A stretch of DNA of 64,000 nt from Entrophospora sp. SA101 (GCA_958430865.1 CAUDNR010001446.1:62001-126000); one strand, 5' to 3'. Positions 37,753 to 50,585 are shown, counted from the stretch's first letter. A program made the numbers and translations. The notes: generated by a model not told the origin, from the sequence alone.

Positions 37753-39253
37753 ATGAATTCAATATTTGAAAATTATTTTAATGAAAATGAAAGATTATTA
37801 AATACAGAAGATTTTTATGATGTAAAAATATATGTTGGTGGAGTACCAAACATTAAAGAAGTTCATGCACATGCATCTATCATATCAGCTCATTGTCCAT
37901 TCTTTAGCAATGCATTAAGTAATGCAACAAAAGAAAATGGATATTATATATTAAGAAAGTTAATATTAGTGAAAAATGTTTCAATCCTATTCTCAAGTAA
38001 GTTTAAATAAATTTATTATTATATTGAATTGTTTATTTGAATGTATATTATAATAATAATAATCTGTTTAATAATTTCTTTATTTAAGATTTTTATACAC
38101 ATGTAAATTTGAATTTGATAATTATTCTGGAGATGAAATATTAGAACTATTAACTTCAGCAGATGAACTTGGTATTGAATCACTTTATGAATATATGATG
38201 AAATATTTCATTGAAAATTATGATGATCATATAAAAGAAAATCCAGTTAAAATTCTACAACTGATTTATGCTAATGAAAAATTTAAAGAATTAAAAAATA
38301 TCTATTTAGAAAAGGTTTGTGATTATAGTGAAAAATTATTCAAATCAAGGGAATTTAAATCATTGGAAAAACCAATTCTATTGGAAATTCTCAAAAGAGA
38401 TGATTTTTCTGTTGATGAAATAGATATTTGGGAAAACATTATTAAATGGGGATTGGCAAAACATCCTGAAATCAATAATAATAATAATGTTGATGATTGG
38501 TCATCACAAAATTTTGTTGATTTAGGCAACACATTAAAAGAATTCCTTCCTCTGATAAGATTTCGGGATGTTTCTAAAGAGGATTTTTTCAATAAAATTA
38601 TGCCATATCAAATGCTTTTCCCTAAGGTTTTATGGAAGGATATTTCACATTATTATTTATTTCCAGATAAACAACAAAAATTAAATTTATTATCATCAAG
38701 AAACCCAAAATTTGAATTATTAAATACAACACTTGAATCATTAACAATCAATCAAGAACTTGCTTTGCTTTTCGCAAGTTGGATTGATAGAAAAAGCCCA
38801 CCATATGAATTCAAACTTTTATATCAAAGTAGTAGAGATGGTTTAGATGCAACTATATTTCATCAAAAATGTGATAATATCAACAAAACTCTTGTAGTTG
38901 TGAAAATACAAAATTCAGATCAAATAATCGGTGGCTACAATCCCCTCAGTTGGAATGGAAGTGGATTTAAATATACAACTGATGGTTTTATTTTTAATAT
39001 AAATAATAGAAATAATATTCATACTGCACAATTTAGTTATGTTATTAATGGTGATTATGAGCATGCAATTAAATGTGATCCTTCTAGGTTACCTAGTTTT
39101 GGTTATGGTCGGGATATTGCTATCAATTCAGGTTATATTGGTGTTGGTGGTCATCCAAAGTCATATTGTAACATCAATATAGTAAATCAAAAAAAATATG
39201 ATGAATTGGAGGTTTTTCAAATAATTGATAAAGAAATAATTTATATGGAATGA
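37753..39253 (+). pseudogene. BTB-BACK-TLDc gene with a one-base frameshift
   Basis: The gene has the layout of the two arm genes: exon 1 at 37753-37996 and exon 2 at 38089-39253, with a GTAAGT donor and TTTAAG acceptor. Exon 1 is 244 nt instead of 245, because one base is missing where the intact genes read ggttattatatcattaac and this one reads ggatattatatattaag. From there the BTB frame is lost (ILRKLILVKNVS). Exon 2 is fully open and well conserved (GIESLYEYMMKYF, FASWIDRKSPPYEFKLLY, VVKIQNSDQIIGGYNPLSW, NTAQFSYV-type strand, ELEVFQIIDK). Paralogue divergence shows it is an old separate copy. Either it was silenced very recently or the missing base is a sequencing error. Confidence 0.85.
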
Positions 39254-40005
39254 AAGCTATTAATTAATATTGAATTATGCTTTCATTCTTCAATGGGTCA
39301 TTTAATAATTTAGGATGATTAACATTCAATAGTTGGATGTTAATAAAATAAAATAAATTTCCTTCATAATTTAATCAAAATGATGTCAAGCATGTATACA
39401 TTATATATTTATGTCCCAAATATATAAAATCTATGAGTCTATTCATAAAGCTTATTTATCATATGTCAATAAAATTATGCCTGCTGATATATTCACCCAA
39501 AGGTAAAGTACAGCAAGCCTGAAGTTGTAATCTACAAACCAAGTTACTAAACAAACCCCTTCTTTCAAAGAGGATTGGTAAATAATTAAAATTTTGTATA
39601 AGAATGCAACTTGTTGGGAGGTTACTTGCTGAAATCTCTTAATGAATGCCAAAACTCTGTCCAAACTCTAATAAACAATTAGTGTGTAACCTGCTGAAAC
39701 TCTATTGTCAAAATCCCCAAATGCAAAACTCTGCCAATTGATTTCTGGAGGAGATTTGGCTGTATTGTGTCTTCTGATTTTGCTTGTTCAATTCATCAGA
39801 AAATTTTTTCTGATGCAAATTTATGTAATCATTACACTATTTATGTAAGTTTATGGTGGACCCGTAATATTATCCAGTTACTCAATATTTATTGTTATTG
39901 TCACCGATTAAATTCGGGGAGAGCGTATTTTTAATTGGTGATAACAATTATTTTTATTTTTGCGTGGATCAGAATGAATAGGGATCAACGAATTGATTTT
40001 GTTAT
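39254..40005. other. Sequence up to the assembly gap
   Basis: No gene was seen. Phrases such as gaaactctattgtcaaaa and gccaaaactctgtccaaact recur near 39646-39735. Confidence 0.45.
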
Positions 40006-40015
40006 NNNNNNNNNN
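40006..40015. other. Assembly gap, 10 N
   Basis: Ten Ns, a placeholder-sized gap. Single-copy sequence ends at 40005, and a copy of arm sequence begins at 40016. Confidence 1.
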
Positions 40016-41179
40016 ACTATACCTTCGCCCACAAGTATAATACTTATCAATTAATTTAAACAGGAAATGACTGCTGGAATGAAAGCACAATTATCCCATA
40101 AATCGTATGCCGTTGACTTCACTTTCGAATACAATTTTATCATTATGAGCGAAAAATTAAATCGTTTGCGTAGGAATTATTAATAAACATATAGCAATAA
40201 GTATGACTGAATGAAGATCTAATTCAATTATTTATAAACGAATTGTAAGAAAAAAAATTTTAATTGCTTAAAGCATTATTGAAAATTAAAAATTCTTATT
40301 TATTTGCAGGAAAAGAAGATGGTGTCATTGTAGCTTGAAGTTCTATGGTTTATACAACAAGGGTAGTTTTACGAGCAAGAGAATTTTATTATTTTATGGA
40401 AGATTTCGCCCGTGGGTCACGTGGATTGTTGACCTGACCCTTTCAAAACTCTTGAGCACGAGATTGCTTTTATTATGGGAATTTTTTTTGATAAATGGTA
40501 AAGCATTTACAATATATAAAATTATCATGTAAAAAGTAACTTTAGTAAATAAGATTATTTGATTTTAGGTAGATTTTTAGATGAAAAATACGGTAACTAA
40601 TCAGACTTTTCAAACAATATGTAGATAATATTTGAGGTGAAGTAATGGCTGTCTTTTTGGATGGTAAACAAAAAATTTGGCAATGATAGTAAAGCTATTC
40701 TTTTATATTTAGAAGAAATAAATCCTATTATGATGGATTTTGAAAGACATCATGAAACTTGATTTAACGATAAGGTAATTTACATGTTAATAATGTTTGT
40801 TTTTTTATATTCTTTGATTTATTTTATTTGCAAGTAGAGTATGTTATTTGTAATCTTTAAAGTTAGTAACAAATGCATACAAATTGGTTCACCTACCCGA
40901 CTTAAATTGAAATGATGGAGAAATATTTTACCAATTAGCAAACTCACTAGGATTACTTGTATAATTATTCCATTTATAAAAAAGATATGGATACAATTGA
41001 TTTAAAATTCATTGATTCAATATTGCAATGATCAAAGATTAACCCTTGTTAACTGGGGTTATTTATCAAAGTTTTTGGCTGGTTTCGACTTCTAAAATTA
41101 TGTTAATAAGATAATAAGTTATTAATAAATAACATTAATATTAATCTCAATATCTTTTGGGTAATAGGCTCCATTTTTA
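40016..41179 (+). repeat. Third partial arm copy, segment 1 (direct copy of 11696-12859)
   Basis: This is identical to 11696-12859 at a constant offset of 28320. It starts exactly at the gap and ends in tccattttta (41170-41179), the shared microhomology with segment 2. Confidence 0.95.
40335..40770 (+). pseudogene. Glutathione S-transferase-like pseudogene (third copy)
   Basis: The same decayed frames as at 12015-12450, in the same orientation as the left arm: LKFYGLYNKGSFTSKRILL and NDSKAILLYLEEINP. The copy carries the same stops and frame changes, so it was copied after inactivation. Confidence 0.4.
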
Positions 41180-43696
41180 TAATATAAAGTAAATGTCAGC
41201 TCACAATATCGTGGCGGAATGTAAATGTGCAGAAAGGGTAACTTGCTTGCATTTGAAAGACAAGGAGATGTCACTTTTCTTCTCAAGTATTTTTGCTTCA
41301 AGTTGAAAAGCATCTTTAATTACCATGTTGAAATTAAAGGGGATAATTACAACTTTATATCTGTTGTGCATACCTTCGAGTGGATGTATAATTTTATTGA
41401 GTATTTGGGATATGATGTCATGTAATCATTTGATTAATAGTTTGTTTATTTCAATAAAATTGTTATTTGAAGAATGAATGCGTAGTTTGATTTAATATTA
41501 TTGTATAAAAGATAAAAAACGAGCAGAGAGATAAAATTCATAATTAAAGGATTTTTAATAATCTTTACTATATGTCGTAAAATTTAATCTTATTATTTTA
41601 AAAACAATTAATAAATAAAAAATAATAATATGTATATAAAAATCAAACTCCGATAATTTATCGTCCACCAAATCCACACAATTCACTAATCTCGTCAACT
41701 TAATCATTAATTGCTAATATCAATTATTCATTCATCAAGATCCTTTATCCATTTTGACTTGTCATGCTCGTGTTGTTATGGTATTGTAGTGGCTCTTCTT
41801 GTTCTTGCTGCTCCTGCCTTTGACTTGATTGTTGCTTAATGGATTCTAGTAATGAAGTGTCAACGATATAATCTTTAAGAAAGAATTCAAATTTTTTCAA
41901 ATGTTCAACTTTTTGTGGGAGTTCTAAATTATCCTCGTGTTTTCCTGTGTCATCATTCACAAGTGGTAAAAGGCTTTCTTCTGTTCTCATTTTGAGTTTT
42001 TTGAATCCACAGCATCCGTTATGCACGGAACCCCATGGAGAGATTAAATCAACTCCTGAGAATTTGAATTTTTTAAAATAAATGAACAAATTGTAAAATC
42101 GCAATGATTTGACTCTAAAAAAAAAAAAAGCCAACTTACCAAATAAAAATGCATAGAAAGCCACAATAGCAGTATAGTAAGCAAAAAAATTTGCTATTAT
42201 GGATATAAGCTATTTATTGGAACTTTGATTACTATTTGTGTATGACAGATTTTCAAAAACTGAGGTCTTAAATAAATATTATTACTTACAGTACTGTTCC
42301 TATTATATGTTATGATTATTTATTTGTAAAATTGTGTTAATAATATATTAGCAAAATGGACTCATTCAAATTGGTTTTACCTTTGTTCTACTTCCTCTTG
42401 TACGATAAAGTTTTGTGGAGTAATAGCTACTGTTATGATAGACTGGTTATTTGTCACGGTCGACACCTCTGTGGTTATTAATCAATACATCAGTATTTAA
42501 AAAGGCTCAATACGCACACATGATAAAATACGCAATATAATTTTTTAAAACAAATATATTTACGTATTTCTGACTCGATAAAATTTTGGGAATCGTATGT
42601 TTGCGGGAAACCAATGTAATTAAAGACTGAATTGGTCATCGTGCGTCTGGTTTTTCTATAGTATCCTAAAATATACATCTATTGATTTTTTAATAATAAT
42701 TTATTGGTAAAAGTTGTCAGTTTGCTAAAACGATGATACGTACAATATTTCCTGATAAATAATAACTATTCATATGAAAAAGCGATTTCTCAAATGAGGA
42801 CGCCGTTTTGTTATAGAAAAAATTCTTATTCATTGGATCATCCTCTATTTATCAAATGGCCACGTTATTATTATCAAAACATCAAGATATAATCAACCAA
42901 TTTTATGAAAAACTTTACCTGAATCTAACACCTGCATTAGCATCATTCTCTTAAGAGCGCGAGTGGGACGATCCACAACATCGATATCGTTCCTGAAAGT
43001 GTAATTATTCCCGACATCTATTGAAAGATAAACAAGATTCGCTCCTTGACCGTTAGCCCCGCTCAAATTCATTTCTTTTGGTAAAAATGTTCCAATATAA
43101 GGACGAAGAATATGATTGGTTTCTATTGGTTGTGTAACGTACTGATCACAACTTTCTTTTGAACATTTTGTACGAGTCAGATATAATAAAATAATAATAA
43201 AATAATAAAACAATCACGAAAACTTCTTACCCAGAGGTTTTGAAACAACTTTGTACATACAAGTGATATTAAATACTCCATAATGTGATAAATAGATGTC
43301 TGTATTTATTTGTGGTTTTGATATTAGAAACATATTGTTTAATTTTGGTTTTTAATACAAAAAAAAACTATTTACTTGGGACGGGTAAACTATCAATTGG
43401 TGTAAAATTAATACTAATAGAAGGCTTTTCATTAATCACCCTCATCAACAATATCACAAAGAAAAGAATCAACATTGAAAATAATACAAGAATAACATAA
43501 CGTCGTAAATACAAAATCAATTTTGATTCGGTTTTACGCCTTTTTTTGATTAAGTCTTGCAGTATCATTTTTTTTTTTTATTTTTTTTTTTAAAAAGAGA
43601 ATAGAGAAAGCAAGATATTTATATTTTCAACGCCAATGAAATCATCTTCTCCAAATCAGGAAATAATAATTTTTTTTGTAATTGTGCATATTGTCT
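41170..43696 (-). repeat. Third partial arm copy, segment 2 (inverse of 8518-11044)
   Basis: This is identical to 60702-63228 at a constant offset of 19532, hence inverted relative to the left arm. It ends at ttgtct (43691-43696), where the arms continue agattaatc but this copy continues gaaatattgg. The stretch 11045-11695 of the arm is absent between the two segments. Confidence 0.95.
41745..43568 (-). CDS. Two-pass membrane protein, 397 aa (third copy)
   Basis: An intact third copy of the nine-exon gene at 8646-10469. Exons on the minus strand are 43376-43568, 43231-43299, 42919-43155, 42744-42844, 42564-42678, 42381-42468, 42290-42299, 42140-42209 and 41745-42055. The product is predicted to be identical. 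Only 128 bp upstream of the ATG are shared with the arm copies, so its promoter may differ beyond 43696. Its 3' flank differs from the arms beyond 41170. Confidence 0.78.
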
Positions 43697-44335
43697 GAAA
43701 TATTGGAAAGACGATTCTTAATAAAGTTAAAATAAAAATAAAAAAAAAATAAAACGTATTACGAAAATAGATGTAATACGGATAAAATAATACTAAATTA
43801 ATAAGATTATAAAAATAGAAATAAATAAAATAAAATAATAATAAAAATTAAGAATTTCGGAATTAGTTAAATTCGGCCAAAAGAGCGTCCAAATCTAATT
43901 CCGGTAACAATAGCAATATCAGCATTAAAATAGATTCTTATTTACCTTTAGTTATATATATAATTAACAAACTAATAAAAAAAGACTCATCCAATTGTCA
44001 TACACTTTATGACCAAATCATACAACGTTTTTCCAATGACGAGGTCAAAAACATGAATGATTCCTTCCAGCATGGTAGATTAAACTATCCAAAAAGAAAG
44101 GCTCTAGTAAATGCTTTACACATTCATATTAAGTGCAAAAAATAAGGATGTTTGATTTTAAATTCTAATATTGATTTTCTTTGCAAATCAAATTTGACTT
44201 CAACAATGACAATGGATAAGGAAGAAAAGAAGTTATTCATGTATTTATCCAAATTGAAAAAACAATATTAATGAGGTCAATGGCACTCGAACAGGAAGGG
44301 AAGATTCCACACAAATGAGAAGGAATTATCAAAAT
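43697..44335. other. Single-copy sequence between third copy and right arm
   Basis: No gene was recognised. It holds the second copy of the hairpin repeat (43781-43911) and leads into a MITE. Confidence 0.5.
43781..43911 (+). repeat. Dispersed repeat with terminal hairpin, copy 2
   Basis: It shares its start and end with 29163-29268. The inverted pair CGGAATTAG and CTAATTCCG gives a 9-bp stem around ttaaattcggccaaaagagc and a few more bases. It has an extra A-rich insertion in the middle relative to copy 1. Confidence 0.6.
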
Positions 44336-44486
44336 TAGTGATGTTAGCCATTTAAAAATCCTTAGCCGGCTAAGCCGTTTACTACCTAAATTGGTAACTT
44401 TATTTCCATAACAAGAAGGTAGCGCGGAAATATATTACCAAATTTAGAAATTAATTATGCAGATTATTAGCCGGCTAACATCACTA
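44336..44486. mobile_element. hAT-like MITE (family B) at the inner edge of the right arm, 151 bp
   Basis: Perfect 14-bp terminal repeats, TAGTGATGTTAGCC and GGCTAACATCACTA, are flanked by a perfect 8-bp duplication ATCAAAAT (44328-44335 and 44487-44494). Internal motifs ttagccggctaa recur near both ends. The right duplication overlaps the first bases of the arm (from 44490). Confidence 0.88.
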
Positions 44487-45325
44487 ATCAAAATCTCCTC
44501 GGAAAAATATATTATCATCACTGCCATGGGGAAACATTATTTATAATGAAAAATATGTATTTTACAAAAATTGTCTTTAATTTTCGTGGAATAACATTTT
44601 GAAGGGAATACAATATTCGATGTAATGGTCATTATTATATGAAATCATAATTATTCAACACGTGGCAAAGAACCAAGTGTGATCATGACATTATCATGAA
44701 TAATTAACCCTAGCATTAAGGCATTGTTATCATTAATCTCAAATTTGAACAAAAGCGCGCCGAAGAAAAATAAAATCTTTTTCCTTTATAAAAACGCGTA
44801 TTTGTGTAAAGATTGGTTTTTGACATTTTTATATTCATAGATCTTAAACAAATCGTATTTAAAGAAAAAATTATATATTATAAAGTATCGAGATAAATAT
44901 TTATTTACTATTATAAAATATACATTGAAAATACAAAAATATCCAAGAAAGAAAAGTCAATGGATTAGCCTTTATTATTATATATATTATATTAATATGC
45001 GAGTACGTGGTATATAAACTCTCAATTAGATTTTTTACAAATTTTCAGGGTAAACTCGCGCGTTATCATTTAACATTATTATTGCAATTTTGCATAAGTC
45101 AAAAAGGTTTATTCCTGAATTTGTTGTATATTAATATTAATAAATTAACTATATGATTAAAAAAAAAAAAATAATAAAATCTACAATATTACTTTTACAT
45201 TTATAATTAAATCAAATAAATAAATAAATCTAAAAAGTCTTGGATATATAAAAGAAAAGAATTATAATTAACAAATTGAAAACATTCTATATAAAAAAAT
45301 ATAAATATATTATATATAGTAATGT

Positions 45326-48300
45326 TTAAAAATATTCCATAGTGGACTTGTAATTATAAGGAGGAGCCATATTGGAATAATCATAGTTGTAATTTAGATG
45401 CTGAGGATCTTTATTATTTGCTGGTTCTGATGATGACAAATAAGATTCTTTATCATTATTATTATTATCATTATTATTATCATTATTATTATCATTGTTA
45501 CTATTATTATCATCATCATCATCATCATCATCATCATTTTGTTTGGTTATTAATGTTGTGGATTTTGGTGGCGTAGGAGAATGTGATGATGTAGATGTCA
45601 ATGATGATCTAGGTAGTAGTGACGGTGGAGGACTAATTGATCTAATTGATAGTGGTGGTGATTCAGGTCTTAATGTGGGAGAAGAGGCTTTTGAAGCTAA
45701 TAGAATATTTGTCCTTGGTTGTCGTTGTGTTGGAAAAGTAGAAAAATGAGATGGTGAAGAAGGCGGTAGAGGAGGAGGTCTTGGAGCCATTTTTCTAGCT
45801 TCATCAAGTGGCATAGTTATTATATTATTTGATGATATTACTGGTACTGTGAAATAAAAAATAAAAATATTAATATATGCAAGAATTTACATTCAGGGAG
45901 TTGTAAATCATTTTACAAAAAGAAGCAATTATAAATAAATACCTTTAACATCTCTTGATATAGTTGCTTTCATAATAGCTTTCATCCATTCTTTTATTGA
46001 TTGCTGGTCATCATGGGCAAAATAATGAGTTCTATTTGTATCATGTACTAACTTAAATCCGTACTTTCCATATAAAAGGTTCTCATCTGGTATTACGCGA
46101 TAGTTTGTTAGATTTATATGACCTTTGACTATAACTGAATTCAAATTCTAAAAAAAAAAAAAGCTAGCAAATTAGTAATGTAGTGAAATTAAGAAATAAA
46201 TAAATGATTAACTAATTAACGAATCAAATAAGTTACCTTGTCAGTTTTCAGATAGTAAAGATTAGCATCCTTCAATATACATAATCTTGATTTCCAAACT
46301 TTGTATTTGTTACCTTGCTTCTTTAACCATCCTTCATGATCAGGTACACCAATAGAATCAAGAACATCTTCGTCTATTTCACTATCACTATTATTATCAT
46401 ATTTACTATTATTACCATATTCCAAAATATAATTATAATTATCATATTCATTATAATAATCTTTATAATCATTACTATTAAATTTGTCGTGTCTTGGTGA
46501 ATTTGGTTGACTAATAGAAACACCACCAACAAATAAAGCATTTTTATCCATAGCGGATTTCTTTGGTTTATTATTATTATTGAAATTTGGCAAATACTTG
46601 AATGATTTCTTTTCATTATTATTACCGTTGTTATTATTAATATCTGATGATATAAGGCGAGATCGAGACAATTTACTATTATTACTATTACTTTTATTTT
46701 TATTGTTATTATTATCATCAGAAGAATCTAAATAATCTTTCTCATCTTTAAACTCCCAACCACCTGTAGATATTGTACGTGGTTTGTCTGTTTTCTTTTG
46801 TGGTGAAAACATACTAAGCGATTTTTGAGTTTTCTTATTATTATTTGATTTTGTTAATTGACTCATTTTTGAAAAAATCGATCTTTGTGATTTATTATTC
46901 TTTTCATCACTATTCTAAACAAATAAAATCAATCATAAATGTATAAAGTATTAATATTAATGGAAAAAAAAAGTTAATATTACACATCCCAAAAATTTTT
47001 ATTTACCTCTTTATTTGAAAATTTGGATTCAGATTTTTGTAAAGTTGCTTGATGAGGGTATGAAGCTTTCTTAGTATCATTTGAGAACTTAACGGCCGTA
47101 GAGGATCTTTGCGACCTATTTTGGAATCCTTCATGAGTGATATTGGTATCATTGTTGTCGGGATATTTTGATAAAGAAGGATTTGATATTGAATATTTCC
47201 GATTTCCAAGTTTACGGGATGATGGTTTTTGATCAACAAAAATTTGCTAAAACACAAACAAAAATAGAAAATAGAAGATTAACAAATGTAATAAATAATA
47301 ATAATCAAAATATTAATAATTAATAGTAGTCCTAAATAAATACAAACCTCTTCATATTCAGAGCTATCATCCTTCTCATCTTCTTTATTTTTATCATTTA
47401 TTGAAAATTCGGATTTCAGTGCAGTAATAGCATTCATTATATGAACACGTTTACCAAATGATGCAATATTCAATTCCTTTAGCATATCTGTATTTAAATC
47501 AAGAAGTATGTCTCCAGTAATATCGTTGTCTAAACATAAGTGAATACAAGTTTGTGTAAAATAAATAATTAGAAATTTGAGTCTAAAAATTATTTTTTTT
47601 TTGGAAAAAAAAACCCATATTTAGAAAGTTTAAGAAATTTACCACGAAAATTTTTTTGCATTACTGAATCAAACCCTTTTTCATGTAACCATGAACAAAC
47701 CTTTTCTACATTCCACATAGTGGGATGGCTTTTTGATTTTTCATTATTATAAGTTGATATTGTTGTTGTTTTTGTTGTTGTTAATGCTAATATATTAATT
47801 TTATTATTATTATTATTGTCATCAATTTGCTGTTGTTGAAATGATTGAAGTTGATTCTGTGAATAAATAGAACTAGTTCCTTTAGTAGATGATGATAAAT
47901 GACTACTAAAGCTAGAGGCTGATGATGAAGAAGTATTTTGTGATAGTTTTTTATTATTATTATTATAGTTGTAGTTATTATTATAGTTATTATCAGAATT
48001 ATATGATAAAAATTGTGATTCGTCATTTGATCGATTATTATTTCTTGATTGAAATAATAACAATTGTTCATCTTTCTCCCCTTTTATTCCACCTCCAGTT
48101 TCTGACACTTTTTCTATTAAATTGTTTAAACTTGTTTCATCTGATTTTGATTGAATATCATCAATCATTCCATCAATGGAATGATAATTGTATTGATTTG
48201 TGAGGGGAATTCTATAGTTATTAAAATTTATACTATCACGTTTACTGTTACGATTACTATTGTTACTTTTATTGTTGTTGTAGGTTAATTTATTATGTCG

Positions 48301-48644
48301 ATGAAATTTAGGTGATGGTGGTAAAGGTTTTGAATAGCTTGTGTAATTCATAGGAAATAATCCTATTTCTCCACGAACATTCTTTCCCTAATAAAAAATA
48401 TTAAACATCATCACGTGATACATTAGAAATTGTATAAATGCTATTTAATTATAATTGTCACCAACTCTAAAGGATTCTAAAGAACTCTTTTCATCAATTA
48501 AATAAATTCATTTACCTGCCACCATCCATCACCATACATTTCATCCTTTTCAAAAACCAAAATAGGTTCACCATATTCAAAACTAATCTCATCTCCTTTT
48601 TCAGCTGAAAATGAGTGAATTGCGTATACCGTTTCTAATGCCAT
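45326..48644 (-). CDS. SH3-SAM-PH polarity protein, Boi1/Boi2-like, 899 aa (right arm)
   Basis: Mirror copy of 23102-26420 with an identical predicted product. Exons on the minus strand are 48516-48644, 47643-48387, 47348-47529, 47007-47246, 46237-46914, 45943-46147 and 45326-45846. Domain order is SH3, SAM, PH, proline-rich tail. Low-complexity codon runs (GAT and AAT) have the same repeat number as the left copy, which is unusual unless the duplication is very recent or artificial. Confidence 0.9.
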
Positions 48645-49626
48645 ATTATAATGGTTATGTTTTTTAGAAAAATAAAAGTTATTAAGAATTTTGTAAAGAA
48701 AGGGGGGTTTTTTTCGAGAAAAATATAAATCGGGTGAATGTGTGTATACAAATAATAAGATAACTTCTTTTTTTTTAGAAATAAATTTGTCTTTGTTCTC
48801 CTTTAATGGAGAAAAACCATTTTTTTCAGTTTAATTGATTAATAATAAATGCGCAAACAAATAAAATAAAATATTTTATCAAATGACGATATTTTAATAC
48901 AACAAGTATAATTTGGAAAGTAGGAGAAAAAAAAAAAGATAAAACGTTACTAATATTAAAAAATATATAAAATAATGATTTACATTTTTTAAGGCTATAT
49001 ATTCTTACTGGCTGTATTTTTTTTCTTTTACTAAACCCGAGATATATTAATAATTAATATGCAATATTATATAAATAAATTTTTTTTAATCCCATAAATT
49101 GATTAACAGTTTTAGTGTTGTGGAAGTATTCTTTATGATCTAAGAACAGAAAATAATAGGGTCGGATTATTATATTTATAGATTTGTAAAACCAAAATAT
49201 TGATCGATTTTGACACGCATAACATTAATGTTAAAACAGCTGTTCTAATTGAAGAATAATTATTTATCACTATTAACTTGTTAAAGGCTATTATTTTTAT
49301 TGCTAACTAATTAAAGATTATTTGAGTAATTGTGTGAGAAAAAGAATGTGTTTGATTTATAATATTTATAATACAAAAGTCTTGTTTAAAACTTTGTAAT
49401 AAAAAAAAGTTTTTCCGACGTTTTACAAATCATTTTGTGGTTACACTAACTTTTCAGGCAGAGAAACATGGATCGAGAAAAAAGACACAAAAAGTATATA
49501 AATATGCAATGAGTCATTTAAGAGATACAAATTTTATTAATAACTATCTGTGAGTAACATATTTTGTTGATGTTCATAATGAGTCCATTTTCTCTTATCA
49601 TATAGTTGTTAACCTTATCGGAAATC

Positions 49627-49818
49627 TCATTCACTTAATGAAATATCCTTGCATGAAATTGAATTCATTAACCCTAAATTAGTTGTGAATGGTTTTGTAT
49701 TGTTATTAAAAATTTTATAATTTCTCATTGAAATACTCTGCTTCCCCTTCTCTCTTTTAATGATTTGTATCGAATGTATTATAAATAAATTCAGAGCAAA
49801 AATAAATAATAATATCAT
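49627..49818 (-). CDS. Possible small secreted peptide, 63 aa (right arm)
   Basis: Mirror of 21928-22119, with a signal-peptide-like N-terminus and a basic KREKGK segment. The same doubts apply. Confidence 0.3.
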   Translation of the reverse strand: MILLFIFALNLFIIHSIQIIKREKGKQSISMRNYKIFNNNTKPFTTNLGLMNSISCKDISLSE

Positions 49819-50489
49819 TTCCTTCTCTTAAAGCAACTGTTTTATTCTCAAAACCTCCAGACAACGTGCTAACTATCTATCTGCATTAATTGAAAGAAGT
49901 ATTTTACAATACAATATATAAAATGCATATGCTAATACTAATTTAAGCAAAATTTGCCGTCATAGATTTATAATAATAATAATGAAATTGTCCATTCAAA
50001 ATTTATATATTAATATAAACTTTTTATAATATATAAAATTACAACAACTATATTAACATAAATTTGTTTTTACGTTTTTTTATATTAAAAAACATTCATG
50101 ACTCTCATATCTTTTCTATTAGCAATAAATTAAATTGTTCAAATATTTTTTAAACAGGAACATGGAAACTTCAATATTGAAGCGCCTCATTTCTTATATG
50201 CATCTTAAGGGTCTAGAATAAATGTCGTTGGCGAAATGTTATCAGAGTTTAGAACTATTATGTCAAGTTAGGTCAAATGACTAGTAAAAAAAATCATGGC
50301 TAAAGTAAAAACTGATTAGTTGACAATTTATCAAAAATCATTCAATTGTTCTTTGTCATTACAACAATTATTAGCATTATTAGCATTATTTAGTTTGACA
50401 AATTGATCAAAGAATCCACTCGAATTAGCCAATAATTATAGTTAATTGTTGTCACGTGATTTTTTTTTAAAAAAAAAATTTATGTGCAT

Positions 50490-50585
50490 CAACACCAGTT
50501 TTGTAGTATCCAAGGACTTATAATAACATCAATATAATGTATTTGATGAATTACAGGTTTTTCAATTAATCGGTAAAATAAGTAA
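50490..50585 (+). pseudogene. TLDc C-terminal relic (right arm)
   Basis: Mirror of 21161-21256: cttataataacatcaata followed by FDELQVFQLIGK after a small frame change. Confidence 0.65.

Noticed and set aside
39908..40090. Open frame running across the N gap
   Set aside because: It is an artefact of translating through unknown bases.
40016..43696. LTR retrotransposon interpretation of the third copy
   Set aside because: It contains an intron-bearing host gene and is collinear with arm segments. No LTRs or pol domains are present.
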